This document shows positions 48,501-51,476 of a stretch of 64,000 bases of DNA, piece by piece. The DNA is from Clytia hemisphaerica (taxonomy: Eukaryota; Cnidaria; Hydrozoa; Leptothecata; Clytiidae), in contig CACVBU010000472.1 in NCBI GenBank assembly GCA_902728285.1, positions 1 through 64,000 of the forward strand, written 5' to 3'. Under the pieces are notes generated by a model that saw only the letters and a list, made by a program, of their open reading frames with translations, was not told where the DNA came from and ran no database searches. Both the position numbers and the translations under genes were made by a program. Every line of letters begins with the position of its first letter. Positions within the stretch are counted from its first letter, which is position 1.

Positions 48501-48885
48501 GTAAACTCGGTAATAGTGAGGTTATAAGTAAATCAGTAAAATCACGACGACGAACGAAAATTTAACAGGCTAGTGAGTTTCAACTAATCAAATTTCGTAT
48601 TTTCACTAGCCTCATACATTTTTCGTCCGTCTTCGTGATTATCCTTGTATGCTTAACCTCAGTAATATGTTCTCTACTCAAACTAGTACAAATATGTTTT
48701 CTTCTTCTTCAGAAATCCGAAAATGTATCGAAAAATCCAGAATGTGTCCTAGATTGTTCAAGCAAGGATATTGTTCCTATCGGACAGTTCAAACGTTGTG
48801 CTGTAAAACTTGTATTCCACAGACCAGCAATGAACTTGGTTCAAGAAAATCAAAGTCAAGATCGAAGTCAAGATCAAGGAATTGA
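8393..48885 (+). CDS. ADAMTS-family secreted metalloprotease with an inserted MAM domain (27 exons, 5' incomplete)
   Basis: Coding exons: 8393-8469, 10729-10869, 11284-11458, 11947-12023, 12348-12559, 13004-13139, 13441-13524, 14144-14256, 14697-14716, 15178-15283, 16266-16409, 18252-18384, 21422-21538, 22942-23090, 24120-24186, 24640-24742, 25135-25416, 25702-25829, 26513-26609, 26904-27046, 28367-28493, 28918-28998, 31007-31179, 46051-46195, 46916-47048, 47790-47971, 48713-48885. All introns are GT-AG (donor at 13525 is weak, GTTATT) and every junction keeps frame, giving about 1,172 codons to a TGA. Domain order: M12B-type prodomain, reprolysin-type zinc protease, disintegrin-like, TSP1, Cys-rich split by MAM, spacer, two TSP1-like repeats, PLAC. 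Family role: a secreted protease acting on extracellular matrix. The first exon enters in phase 1, so at least one upstream exon with the start and signal peptide is missing or unrecognised. Catalytic residues are intact, so it is probably active. Confidence 0.93.
8840..10608. mobile_element. Mariner-type non-autonomous transposon, 1.77 kb
   Basis: Left end CAGTATGTGGCCCCCAAAAC and right end (inverted) CAGTATATGGCCCCCAAAAC differ at one base and are each flanked by TA. Extra internal CCCCCAAAACGG blocks occur at 9029, 9201 and 10580. No transposase frame is visible. It lies in the intron between ADAMTS exons 1 and 2 and hosts the palindromic array at 9920-10398. Confidence 0.88.
9920..10398. 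mobile_element. Foldback element packed with GAACGTTC palindromes
   Basis: Bounded by GTGTCATCACAAGC and its exact inverse GCTTGTGATGACAC. Between them are more than 25 copies or near-copies of the 8-base palindrome GAACGTTC at 10-20 base spacing. The open frame 9891-10154 across it (Arg-Ser-Arg-rich) is a by-product of the repeat. Confidence 0.85.
11593..11857 (+). mobile_element. tRNA-derived SINE with target-site duplications
   Basis: The head has an A-box-like TTAGTGCAGTGGTAGAGCAT and a B-box GGTTCAACCCC with tRNA-like spacing. The tail is a CTTA repeat. Direct repeats TTACTGGGTGTA flank it at 11581-11592 and 11858-11869. The body includes a TATCTA palindromic region and CTCCGACTGCGGTTGCAGAC. 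Confidence 0.9.
13004..18384 (+). CDS. ADAMTS exons 6-12: zinc metalloprotease domain and start of the disintegrin-like domain
   Basis: Exon 6 opens the domain with [13 protein letters not shown]. The active site is split across two exons: exon 10 (15178-15283) ends in AHEIGH and exon 11 (16266-16409) continues SVGIAHDGD, giving the HExxHxxGxxHD signature with three zinc-binding His and the catalytic Glu. The Met-turn VMAPQ follows 27 residues after the GIAHD, as in ADAMTS enzymes. Exon 9 is a 20-nt microexon (14697-14716) encoding RNFGYS; it is confirmed by frame on both sides and by the smooth reading [18 protein letters not shown]. Exon 12 ends the domain (WSNCSRR... RYFSCL) and enters the disintegrin-like part with [15 protein letters not shown]. 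Confidence 0.93.
15998..16215. mobile_element. Two adjacent foldback units
   Basis: CACCCAATACGTCACTT pairs perfectly with AAGTGACGTATTGGGTG around a 12-base loop (16008-16053). Next to it, ACGAAATAAAGCCATTCTAT pairs with ATAGAATGGCTTTATTTCGT (16120-16202). The hairpins end about 50 bases before the exon 11 acceptor, which carries the third zinc-binding His. Confidence 0.8.
16491..17047. mobile_element. Pogo-like MITE, TA-flanked
   Basis: Starts TA|CAGTGGAACCTCGGAGCTCC and ends ...TTAGAGGTTTTACTG|TA, an inverted repeat of about 14 bases with mismatches. The right half carries tandem GTCCGCTAATTAGAG / GTGTCCGCCTTTTAGA units. Confidence 0.8.
17482..17690. mobile_element. MITE with long inverted ends
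   Basis: GCTCTAGTTTAGATGGTCGA and, inverted, GCTCTAGTTTAGACGGCCCA continue into CTTTCTGCCCTGCCTATTCT and its inverse, about 45 bases of imperfect arms. Confidence 0.8.
17721..17972. mobile_element. MITE with AAGGCC ends
   Basis: Left AAGGCCTACACTAAGGTACC then ACTTGCTTGCGCTGCGATCG; right arm is the inverse (GCGATCGCAGCGTGTGCAAG then TGAAGACTGGCCTT). Central T-rich loop, non-coding. Confidence 0.8.
18477..18673. mobile_element. MITE with TTAC ends
   Basis: TTACGATTATAGTACTAATA / ATCGTAGAGGAAGGAAGG is matched in inverse by TTACAACGTTTAGTACGAAT / AATCGTGTAGGAAGGAAA at the right end. Confidence 0.65.
19150..20130 (-). CDS. Divergent rhodopsin-class GPCR, intronless, nested in an ADAMTS intron
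   Basis: A 326-residue protein from an ATG at 20130. Seven hydrophobic segments are visible: TM1 about residues 18-45 ([11 protein letters not shown]), TM2 with [10 protein letters not shown] (the family LxxxD position), TM3 ending ASGRHVGV where DRY is normally found, TM4 [13 protein letters not shown]5 [17 protein letters not shown]6 [14 protein letters not shown]7 [16 protein letters not shown], which resembles NPxxY plus the helix-8 start. An Asn-glycosylation site (NVT) sits in the short N-terminus. It has no introns and lies opposite to the ADAMTS gene inside intron 18385-21421. The Asp of DRY is replaced by Gly, so coupling may be altered. The ligand is unknown. Confidence 0.85.
   Translation of the reverse strand: MPENVTETSYERYHMANHHRIILIIYNVLINGVVSILLNIFVIIGLIKTKQLRRTRSIQQVFALSISDTIGAVSVTVLSTLLLTIYAGEFNLVLEMVTLFQLTFTGHVSGFIVVIIASGRHVGVKSMRRTQEMPLKKMILIMTGVVSLAVMDGALYVMASIYQFMFTASLIVMSIDCIFFLLALRNYVSFATVLQRKRSRANSENLRSRARDEYVIGIARKILFSMIAIAIVYVTGNVLFHTFHEGSNEMWKGHFEFIRFLGYSTIHTHGGINAAIFIYGNKTLRRLWRNMFGMNRVVCVGSASDKKQAGDTVPQNPVFIIGVTTG
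21422..24186 (+). CDS. ADAMTS exons 13-15: disintegrin-like domain and first TSP1 repeat
   Basis: Exon 13 (21422-21538, 39 codons, phase 0-0) encodes a cysteine-rich stretch including YCRFLFCR and [12 protein letters not shown], the usual disintegrin-like ending before WCVKGKC, which begins exon 14 (22942-23090). Exon 14 continues into the TSP1 repeat: [20 protein letters not shown], with the WxxW motif and the CxxxCGPG typical of the central TSP1. Exon 15 (24120-24186) completes it with [22 protein letters not shown] and CTTRCG are the usual C-mannosylation and O-fucosylation contexts in this family. A dispersed repeat runs to within 15 bases of the exon 15 acceptor. Confidence 0.93.
23343..23479. 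mobile_element. CTACACAAATTTTGCG MITE, copy 1
   Basis: Left arm GCAAAATCTATGTAGGAGAA, right arm (inverse) of CTCCTACACAAATTTTGCGC, around AAAGATAATTACCGTATCAT. A second copy is at 47392-47530. Confidence 0.75.
23571..23940. mobile_element. CACG-polyT element, copy 1
   Basis: CACG followed by a T-run and ATTAGAAC at the left, and GTTCTAATA, an A-run and ACGTG at the right. Internal AATTAAGAACATCTTAAGAA motifs recur in the copies at 50917-51168, 55503-57402 and 62752-63103. Confidence 0.75.
24030..24105 (+). repeat. Dispersed repeat next to the exon 15 acceptor
   Basis: TGTATCGGAGATATTCTACG, then GGCTACGGTTGCGGG and CAAAGGCGATGTCGTTGTCT, recurs at 39097-39185 with about 85-90 percent identity. 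It runs into the pyrimidine-rich tract used by the acceptor at 24118-24119. Confidence 0.7.
24640..24742 (+). CDS. ADAMTS exon 16: first part of the Cys-rich domain
   Basis: Encodes [20 protein letters not shown] and then [13 protein letters not shown]. In ADAMTS proteins the segment after TSP1 reads 'C....FR..QC...N......W.P', which this matches with two Cys and a Trp-rich end. It ends in phase 1 with donor GTAAGT. The partner half of the Cys-rich domain, starting with the PCxLYC motif, appears only after the three MAM exons, so the domain is interrupted here. The last 50 bases of the exon and its donor are duplicated about 110 bases downstream. Confidence 0.85.
24795..24870 (+). pseudogene. 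Partial duplicate of the exon 16 end and its donor
   Basis: GGCTGGAAGTGGTTCAAACC and TTCTGATATCAATCAGAGAT repeat the end of exon 16 (24690-24742), followed by the same intron start AAGTAAAAATAAACGAGCAT. The donor GT is changed to AT, so the copy cannot be spliced as an exon end. It lies in the intron immediately before the MAM exons. Confidence 0.85.
25135..26609 (+). CDS. ADAMTS exons 17-19: inserted MAM domain
   Basis: Exons 25135-25416, 25702-25829 and 26513-26609 encode about 169 residues with the hallmarks of a MAM domain: [17 protein letters not shown] at the start, W-Q then [20 protein letters not shown], a GDNAMLVSP strand, [27 protein letters not shown], and the closing [23 protein letters not shown] domains are adhesion or dimerisation modules of meprins, receptor phosphatases and other surface proteins. 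The first conserved Cys (normally before 'DFE') is replaced, and only two Cys are seen (TCVRLYF and GQCLDRR). Intron phases are 1 at both borders, so the block is a shuffling-competent 1-1 module. Confidence 0.9.
26050..26150 (-). mobile_element. Partial GGGCTAC-family MITE
   Basis: AGGGCTACATACACTACACA followed by CAATATATTGACAATG-type sequence, as at 30488-30745 and 45776-46005 but inverted. The far end merges into the next element. Confidence 0.55.
26155..26375. mobile_element. MITE with GCCCG ends, in the last MAM intron
   Basis: GCCCGTAGGGCTAGATGTCG / TGCTTTGG at the left, inverse of AAAGCACGACATCTAGCCCT / TCGGGC at the right, about 30-base arms. Confidence 0.8.
26904..31179 (+). CDS. 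ADAMTS exons 20-23: rest of Cys-rich domain and spacer
   Basis: Exon 20 (26904-27046) encodes [10 protein letters not shown], then DVSDGLKC and NICVDGKCQ; exon 21 (28367-28493) gives [20 protein letters not shown], the highly conserved end of the ADAMTS Cys-rich domain. Exons 22 (28918-28998) and 23 (31007-31179) form the cysteine-free spacer, a beta-rich substrate-recognition domain in this family, with [20 protein letters not shown] and [12 protein letters not shown]. Exon 23 ends in phase 0 just before the 14.9-kb intron that houses four minus-strand genes. Confidence 0.9.
28527..28735. mobile_element. MITE with CCTTCCGAG ends and TACCGG motifs
   Basis: GGGCCTTCCGAGGGTACAAG / ATACCGG at the left, ATACCGGATTCTCGGAAGAC at the right as the inverse; several internal ATACCGG/CCGGTAT motifs. 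Confidence 0.7.
30280..30809. mobile_element. CACG-polyT element split by a GGGCTAC MITE
   Basis: Outer ends CACGTTTTTTAAAAATAAAA and, inverted, CACGGTTTTTTATAAGATAC. Inside, 30488-30745 has ends AGGGCTACTTAGACTACACA and TAGTGTATGTAGCCCT and many CAATATATTG motifs. Confidence 0.7.
31350..32104. mobile_element. MITE with about 40-bp ends (GGAAAAAGTCATCAGTTCCC)
   Basis: Left GGAAAAAGTCATCAGTTCCC / ACGGGGGAAAGTCAAATTAA is mirrored by TTAATTCGACTTTCCCACCC / GTGGGAACTAATGATTTTTTCC. The right half carries four units of about 25 bases (TTAATTTGACTTTCCCACCC). It lies just inside the 14.9-kb intron. Confidence 0.85.
32895..33003 (-). repeat. Shared 3'-flank element, copy downstream of family member 1
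   Basis: Plus-strand reading GATGAGTAAGCAAACGATAT followed by CACTCTTATTTAAAAACAAA; starts about 47 bases past the stop of member 1. It is internally shortened: the GACACGGATGTGG part is missing between TGACCAATG and AGAAAACTT. Confidence 0.75.
33050..34385 (-). pseudogene. SOCS-box-like family member 1, frameshifted
   Basis: Two overlapping frames carry one gene. The N-terminal part begins at an ATG at 34385 ([14 protein letters not shown]), like member 4's [14 protein letters not shown], and contains the family motif [13 protein letters not shown]. The match then moves to another frame near 34250 ([10 protein letters not shown]) and continues for about 400 residues to a stop at 33050. Family landmarks follow: [44 protein letters not shown], and the tail [12 protein letters not shown] with [10 protein letters not shown], which resembles a SOCS box. 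A single base-level shift in the first 50 codons means either a recent pseudogene or an assembly error; the remaining frame is open. It sits in the 14.9-kb ADAMTS intron on the opposite strand. Confidence 0.8.
35300..36265. repeat. About 124-bp satellite array, 7-8 copies
   Basis: Each unit has the inverted repeat TTCTTATAAGCATTTACTTT / ATAAGAA, then ATCAAATCAATAACTCTTGA, TAGACGGTGATATA, CTTTCGGTAATTAG and GTAAACAAGGAACGGCGCAC. The spacing is about 124 bases in most copies; the first is shorter and a 32-base partial copy is inserted near 36040-36070. It separates nested members 1 and 2. Confidence 0.9.
36600..36826 (-). repeat. Shared 3'-flank element, copy downstream of family member 2
   Basis: Full-length form of about 220 bases, ending about 195 bases beyond the member 2 stop. 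In gene sense it contains the core GATTGACACGGATGTGGAGC and, distally, a hairpin with arms CAGACAC and GTGTCTG around TGTCCTGATGTGAAACAT. Confidence 0.8.
37021..38403 (-). CDS. SOCS-box-like family member 2 (putative ubiquitin-ligase adaptor)
   Basis: A 460-residue intronless ORF from an ATG at 38403. The N-terminus has TFLPTTLEK and [14 protein letters not shown], the body has [49 protein letters not shown] and [14 protein letters not shown], and the C-terminus reads [15 protein letters not shown] with [13 protein letters not shown]. The tail follows the SOCS-box pattern: BC-box-like LxxxAxxxC, then LP-x-x-L-x-x-YL. SOCS boxes recruit elongin B/C and a cullin to make the upstream region a substrate receptor. 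The body, with repeated aromatic-Gly strands, could be a beta-propeller; I do not recognise the fold. Function is inferred from the tail only. Confidence 0.8.
   Translation of the reverse strand: MQRQTFLPTTLEKCELAEVDGWDIYPHRWKYHGFDKSGKYYSIADGPISKRHYLTAKIVFLSYNHEDETVQKHFVMLGRGHAPIDFSEILYDPYFTRWFYITSENIPNPDKYRIIINSACIPSVQHTSGLDRIEFRSKIKMDEPIDNNNHLVIEFDHEPKVIHVDIKTDSDYGQRYLVLMTRHNNGPPEDYRRIQIDLLEYGQESVSYHKCIVLNHYLTERFFHGRLFEKDYFIFFNFKAGYVLISNKDKAMRGQTYCFNFQGQLEFAQRLPDESDSQFFAQLRGEFFITVTAKLTVRLLRATVDGVTFIKEFPLSIVLPSTYHKYYTDFRVAKYFQRDILQVWIKTFYEINTITPRVSSQIYVFDVSSGKQIIKPLKIEKEMSSYNFNWSLGEIMYTSIYNFDSHQNFSTHTKTLSYFVKTESIDVSLKHQARLSCLSNFSDEFLYSKLPKCLLEYLGV
38885..39075. repeat. About 60-bp tandem repeat, about 3 copies
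   Basis: Units contain TGTGAGGCTAAAA, GGCCAAAAATCTAAAAATCA and TTCAAGATTTTGAATATGA. It lies between nested members 2 and 3. Confidence 0.75.
39095..39190 (+). repeat. Second copy of the repeat at 24030
   Basis: TGTATCAGAGATATTCTACG then GCTACAGTTGTGGGG and CACCAAAGGCGACATGTCGT; see the copy next to the exon 15 acceptor. Confidence 0.7.
39702..41126 (-). CDS. Family member 3, lacking the SOCS-like tail
   Basis: A 474-residue intronless ORF from an ATG at 41126. It shares the N-terminal motif [15 protein letters not shown] and body motifs [41 protein letters not shown] and [11 protein letters not shown] with members 1, 2 and 4. After TTLSFEK, where the relatives continue into ISLKHQAR...LPKCL, it ends in an unrelated [17 protein letters not shown] tail and a stop at 39702. 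No SOCS-like sequence is seen in the other frames just downstream. If the relatives are ligase adaptors, this copy may be a non-ligase form, or its end was replaced. Confidence 0.78.
   Translation of the reverse strand: MAAKEQTSQSSLQNDTENYVLKEDDYVSTRSSNKWKYHGFDYTGKYYTIFEWSDNKKNPVFVLSHDVDVGKIKRQSIILKTKTTRIDTTDNIIYDPLTTHWFHIIYPPVSFEDEATVTINCGNLSSFLQSVDTNGGDGGDIISTVDMDVAESDKDTIQLTFPNSSVLIYSKLEKQNEEKGSILYLIHRLSTAHLMLDLMTVYSDKGMNLFKRVLLKRSECRKMRTFKSFGRHWYLSVSLDIFLDTQSESMYLVSDGERGEYYPNGKVGLSCFDFSGNLMFTYNVTDENSSKSYRYLTQICGSTFLAVSEDMVAKVLTVTPKGLEFIREFRLPINNPLPDSFQAEFQLLRKFENQECVSLIIKTLKKTPGYNREDYYDDPVKSHVVSSTDLFIINIGTGELVTSKKMEKAFSKVDFSSANIGEFVLLFKSTPIHGRRVCDTTYKTTLSFEKTRLAETYRCTETQSNKHQSIFSVE
41854..42292. 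mobile_element. CCTTATCGGCC-ended MITE
   Basis: CCTTATCGGCCCTTTTTAAG at the left; GGCGTAAAAAGGGCCGATAA / GG at the right is its inverse. Sub-terminal CGCCGGCCCTT motifs are repeated. It lies upstream of the shared 3' element of member 4. Confidence 0.85.
42352..42562 (-). repeat. Shared 3'-flank element, copy downstream of family member 4
   Basis: Matches the member 2 copy over about 210 bases, including the distal CAGACAC/GTGTCTG hairpin. It lies about 950 bases past the member 4 stop, but three inserted inverted-repeat elements (42580-42752, 42909-43114, 43114-43356) account for most of that gap. Confidence 0.8.
42580..42752. mobile_element. CAGTCAACTCTCTC-ended MITE
   Basis: Left CAGTCAACTCTCTCTATTAC, right inverse ATTAGAGAAAGTCAACTG, with internal TCGAATC/GATTCGA motifs. 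Same family as the outer element at 333-630. Confidence 0.75.
42909..43114. mobile_element. AATACACGTTTTCGACCGTA MITE
   Basis: AATACACGTTTTCGACCGTA at the left and the inverse ACTACAGTCAAAAAGGTGTA at the right. Same as 366-567 in opposite orientation, sharing AAAAAGGATTGGAT and AAATAATAAAGTGGCACG. Confidence 0.75.
43114..43356. mobile_element. CCTTATCG-ended MITE with GGGCCGACTAAAATT repeats
   Basis: Left TACCTTATCGAACAAAACTT / AGTCGGCCC; right inverse GGCCGACTAAGTTTTGGCCG / ATAAGGTA. Inner GGCCGACTAAAATT units repeat at least six times. Shares its terminal CCTTATCG with 41854-42292. Confidence 0.8.
43522..44916 (-). CDS. SOCS-box-like family member 4 (putative ubiquitin-ligase adaptor)
   Basis: A 464-residue intronless ORF from an ATG at 44916. 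It begins [17 protein letters not shown] and has [73 protein letters not shown] and [12 protein letters not shown]. The tail is [15 protein letters not shown] with [13 protein letters not shown], the clearest SOCS-box-like ending of the four copies. It is the copy nearest the 5' end of the minus-strand cluster. Copies face the same way with 3-6 kb start-to-start spacing, consistent with tandem duplication inside one host intron. Confidence 0.8.
   Translation of the reverse strand: MLANKRTSFLPSEVKEIKRIDDDPNDENSDRWDSLLDEWQFHGFGLTGKYYTILEEFTWANATIAVLYYDQVKKKIVKRRCINLSMEDIPQKSEVLYDTESYRWFNIEKRLENNADTTCLYSGTVSHLICNMASATDPKHLPIDISEVQGHNNKLCFPSHLALLFSTIKKNKSIGDYLLLCFGEEGSNMKEYCGFFIYLVKFNEQGVTVYRRIAIPTGEYQRSLIYELDNWEWDGGENTPNIFLDFESERIYFTNNDPYNHKHFPVSLNCFAFSGKLLFSFQIEDETIGKSYRFFSQVQNSVFLSVSRKMILQLWRVTENGLVELKKHQLPLPDADYVILFEINRQLQGHVLCVNIDKDYLNPYDKNFPDAQLFVYDIFTGKNIYEYVADGHRIEGFAFNWDMSELMLRGSEGFDLFVNFRKTNINKNISLKHQARRACLTHFTSEYLSSKLPKCLSEYLDITF
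45776..46005. mobile_element. GGGCTAC-family MITE just before exon 24
   Basis: Ends AGGGCTACTTAGACTACGCA and TAGTGTATGTAGCCCT, internal CAATATATTG motifs. Its right end is 45 bases before the acceptor of ADAMTS exon 24. Confidence 0.8.
46051..47971 (+). CDS. ADAMTS exons 24-26: spacer end and two C-terminal TSP1-like repeats
   Basis: Exon 24 (46051-46195) carries the last spacer strands, including [10 protein letters not shown], then [16 protein letters not shown], the start of a TSP1 repeat. Exon 25 (46916-47048) completes it with several Cys ([20 protein letters not shown]). Exon 26 (47790-47971) encodes a second TSP1-like repeat: [20 protein letters not shown], then C at the end of the strand and FRYCP. 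Both are divergent from the central TSP1. Phases 0-1, 1-2 and 2-1 join without a frame break. Confidence 0.85.
46420..46640. mobile_element. Long foldback element
   Basis: TTCACGGGGACGGCTAGGCT / ACGATATATCTACTTCATTC / AGAGCTTTAGACCATGTTCA is mirrored almost perfectly by the right half ending GTAGCCTAGCCGTCCCCGTG. The loop contains AACCAATAGAAT, also found in the hairpin at 16120-16202. Confidence 0.88.
47077..47225. mobile_element. Foldback element
   Basis: ATATCGGCTTTCCGAATTAT / CCCCGAATGATTACCCATGA / TGCATTGCGCAAAAAAATTC pairs with the right half ending GAATTCCGAAAGCCGATATT. The stem covers about 65 bases each side. Confidence 0.88.
47392..47530. mobile_element. CTACACAAATTTTGCG MITE, copy 2
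   Basis: TAGCGTAGCCAGGGGGGGGG at the left, CCCTTGGCTACGCTA at the right; internal TGTGTAGGAAAGCA / CTCCTACACAAATTTTGCGC as in copy 1 at 23343. Confidence 0.8.
48538..48645. mobile_element. Foldback element before exon 27
   Basis: AATCACGACGACGAACGAAA / CAGGCTAGTGA pairs with TCACTAGCCTC / TTTTTCGTCCGTCTTCGTGATT. It ends about 65 bases before the PLAC exon acceptor. Confidence 0.75.
48713..48885 (+). CDS. ADAMTS exon 27: PLAC domain and stop
   Basis: Reads [20 protein letters not shown] and then TLCCKTC, the six-cysteine PLAC (protease and lacunin) module found at the C-terminus of several ADAMTS and ADAMTS-like proteins. A basic, serine-rich tail of alternating Lys/Arg-Ser follows, ending in RSRN and a TGA at 48883-48885. 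The acceptor at 48711-48712 follows a CTTCTTCTTC tract. Confidence 0.9.
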
Positions 48886-49012
48886 TTGTGTTACACAAGA
48901 AATATTTTTTACTTTTTGGATGGATCTACAGTCAACTGCTAAAATCTTTTGAAATGGAAAAACTTCAGCTTATGGTGAATTATTGCAAGATTAGGCTCTT
49001 CCAGAAAAATGT

Positions 49013-49196
49013 TCGTACATGGGGGTGGAGGATATAGTGTCTGGGGGTAGTGAAAAATCTACCAAATTTGCCTTGCCTTTGCCTTGTAAACTTGCTCTGT
49101 TTGGGGGGTAATTTTGCGAGTATCCAGGTTAGGCAGGTTAGACCTGCTGTCCGGGGGGTAAATTTCCAAAAAATGTTATATCCTCCACCCCCCATA
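49013..49196. mobile_element. MITE with GGGGGTGGAGGATATA ends
   Basis: CATGGGGGTGGAGGATATAG at the left, TATATCCTCCACCCCCCAT at the right. It lies in the 3' flank of the ADAMTS gene. Confidence 0.8.
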
Positions 49197-50432
49197 TTCA
49201 AATTCTTTCTTGAAAAGCCCATTGCAGCTTTTTACTGCGAATTCCATCCCCAAGCAGATTATCTCATTAATTTTTTTATGTAATGAGATAATAGTGTCTG
49301 AAACTAATGAAATGCTTGACCTTTTAACGTTGTTCTTGTATGAATTAGTAGAGGTGCCTGTTTAACAACTCTGACTGCCCTCCATTACTCGCCCTCTATT
49401 TAACCAGTTGCATTGCCCACCCTCTTTTATCCGCCCTCTATTTAACAAGTTGCATTGTAAAACTTTTTAATATTTCTGTTTTGCATGGACAAACGTAGTA
49501 GTGGTTTATATTTTTAACCTGTAATTTTTTATACTTTTATTATTGCAAGAAAGATTTCGTAGCTAGTAGAATTGGTCTTTATGAAGTGTACATATTGTTG
49601 CTACCGTCCCTCACTCCCAACCCTAGATAATACCATTTTCTGCTAAAATGACTCACTGAAATAAGGTTTTGACTTTGACCCTATTTCAACACAGGAGGGT
49701 ATTTTTAAGATCTAGAATTTTAAATGATTGATCGACAAAATTTTAGACCCTCAAATCTAACAGCGTAAAACTAATTTGCCTTTTTAAAAAGCCTAAAACT
49801 TTATACGATGAACTGGGTAAAGAAAAGACTTGATATGGTACACATCTGCCATGTTTTCAAGCTGATTGAATTGAATAACTCTACTCATATTTTGCTGGAA
49901 ATATTTATTAGAAATTGTCAATTTTGACTTGAACGTCCAAACGTTAGATTCGTCTTTTGTTTATCCCTTTCATCACCAGGGTTTCTTTATTGGTGCTGAT
50001 ATTATAATTTCTAATCGTATATGTGTTTCAAAGTTTTACTATAACTGTTTGGAATTTAGCCCTCGAAGGTTAAATGCATTTGAGGTTTCACCTAAAATTA
50101 CAATAGCAAAACGCTGAAAATGCATAACAGCCAAGTACCAAAAATACCCTGTTCATGCAGTCGAACCTTTTGGTTTCGTTCTCAGATCTAAGGTTATAAA
50201 GAATGCATTTGGGTATGGGCCCGATATCGGACAGAAAAGTTGTGAGGTCAATCGGGGTGCTGAGTTTGGACGATTTTTATTGTTGTCGGGTAATGCTCTA
50301 TCTGAAAAAATATTTCAATGGGCCATCTTGTAATTATTTGAAAAGAGTTAAAATATGAATTCTCATTGTCCAGAAAACAGCTCATTGAGCTCTTCATTTC
50401 ATCCATGTTTACCTGGTGTTTTATTGATGTAC

Positions 50433-50670
50433 GAAACCCTTAGAAATCACTTGAAATCCTCAAACTTTCATAAACCTTTTGTTTCGGTCCTATAAGTTCC
50501 CATTTGAAGTCAACACAAAGAACCTGTTGTCTCAAAAGTGGATTTTGACATACAAAACCCTTAGGAATCACTTGAAATCCTTAAACTTCCATAAACCTTT
50601 TTTTTCGGTCCTATAAGTTCCCATTTGAAATCAACACAAATAACCTGTTGTCTCAAAAGTGAATTTTGAA
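50433..50670. repeat. Tandem duplication, about 118-bp unit
   Basis: Two copies of ACCCTTAGAAATCACTTGAA / ATCC ... TTTCGGTCCTATAAGTTCCC / ATTTGAAGTCAACACAAA ... GTTGTCTCAAAAGTG, over 90 percent identical. Confidence 0.85.
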
Positions 50671-50916
50671 ATGTTTAAAAATGGATACACACCAGGACAG
50701 TTAAAAAGTCTTTTAGTTTCGCCCCCGTAAAAATAATAGTTTTAATTAGAGAAACTGTTGATGAATTTACTCAGTGAGACACTAATTCATTATTTAAAAT
50801 GGACACCTTACGAGCCCGAATTAAGGCCCCAATTTCACTCGAAGTTGTGATTTCAAACTGTTAAACTTCAGTGAAAATTGTCAAATTTGTCGCAAGTTGA
50901 GCAAACGTCATACACG

Positions 50917-51168
50917 TTTTTTTTATAAGGACATCCAAAATTTTCGAAGCTTTCGGATGATTTTAACATTGTGAGTTTTGAGCCTAAAAAATGTTCTTAA
51001 CATGTTCTTATTTTCACCATTTTCTGAATATTTTTGTCCAATTTCCTTAGAAATAGGGTGTTTTTGATTCTACAAAGTCTTAAAATGTTCTTAACTTGTT
51101 CTTAACATTTTGGTCATCGAAGCCTTAAGTTCTTATATAGTTTGTTCTTATAAAAAAGCGGGTGTATT
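50917..51168. mobile_element. CACG-polyT element, copy upstream of the YHF gene
   Basis: CACGTTTTTTTTATAAGGAC at the left; TTGTTCTTATAAAAAAGCGG at the right. Internal CTTAAAATGTTCTTAAC motifs match those at 57158-57402. It ends about 200 bases before the TATA-like box of the YHF precursor gene. Confidence 0.8.
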
Positions 51169-51375
51169 GTTTAAACCAAGCTTGACTCCTCTCTAGATTA
51201 TCAATAACAACACCTTGGAAATTACACACAAAAGAAGATTGTCAACTAAATCTTCGTTTTACACAAAAAGTAGAAAATCTTTAACTATTTATTGATTAAG
51301 AAAGTTGAATCTGTACAAGTTGAGTCATTTCAGATGAAGTCTTGCTTAGCTGAGGGTGGGTCGTTTTCTTCAAAG

Positions 51376-51388
51376 AATATATAAATCT
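51376..51388 (+). promoter_or_regulatory. TATA-like box of the YHF precursor gene
   Basis: The sequence AGAATATATAAAT lies about 95 bases before the start codon at 51477, which would leave a short 5' UTR of roughly 65 bases if initiation occurs about 30 bases downstream. Position and sequence fit a core promoter; there is no direct evidence of transcription. Confidence 0.4.
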
Positions 51389-51476
51389 TGAATTGCTGGA
51401 AGTTGTATCCAGTAGTATACAACAAAATACAGCGAAAGGCTCTGACATCCAACAAGTATCACCCAAAAATATAGAC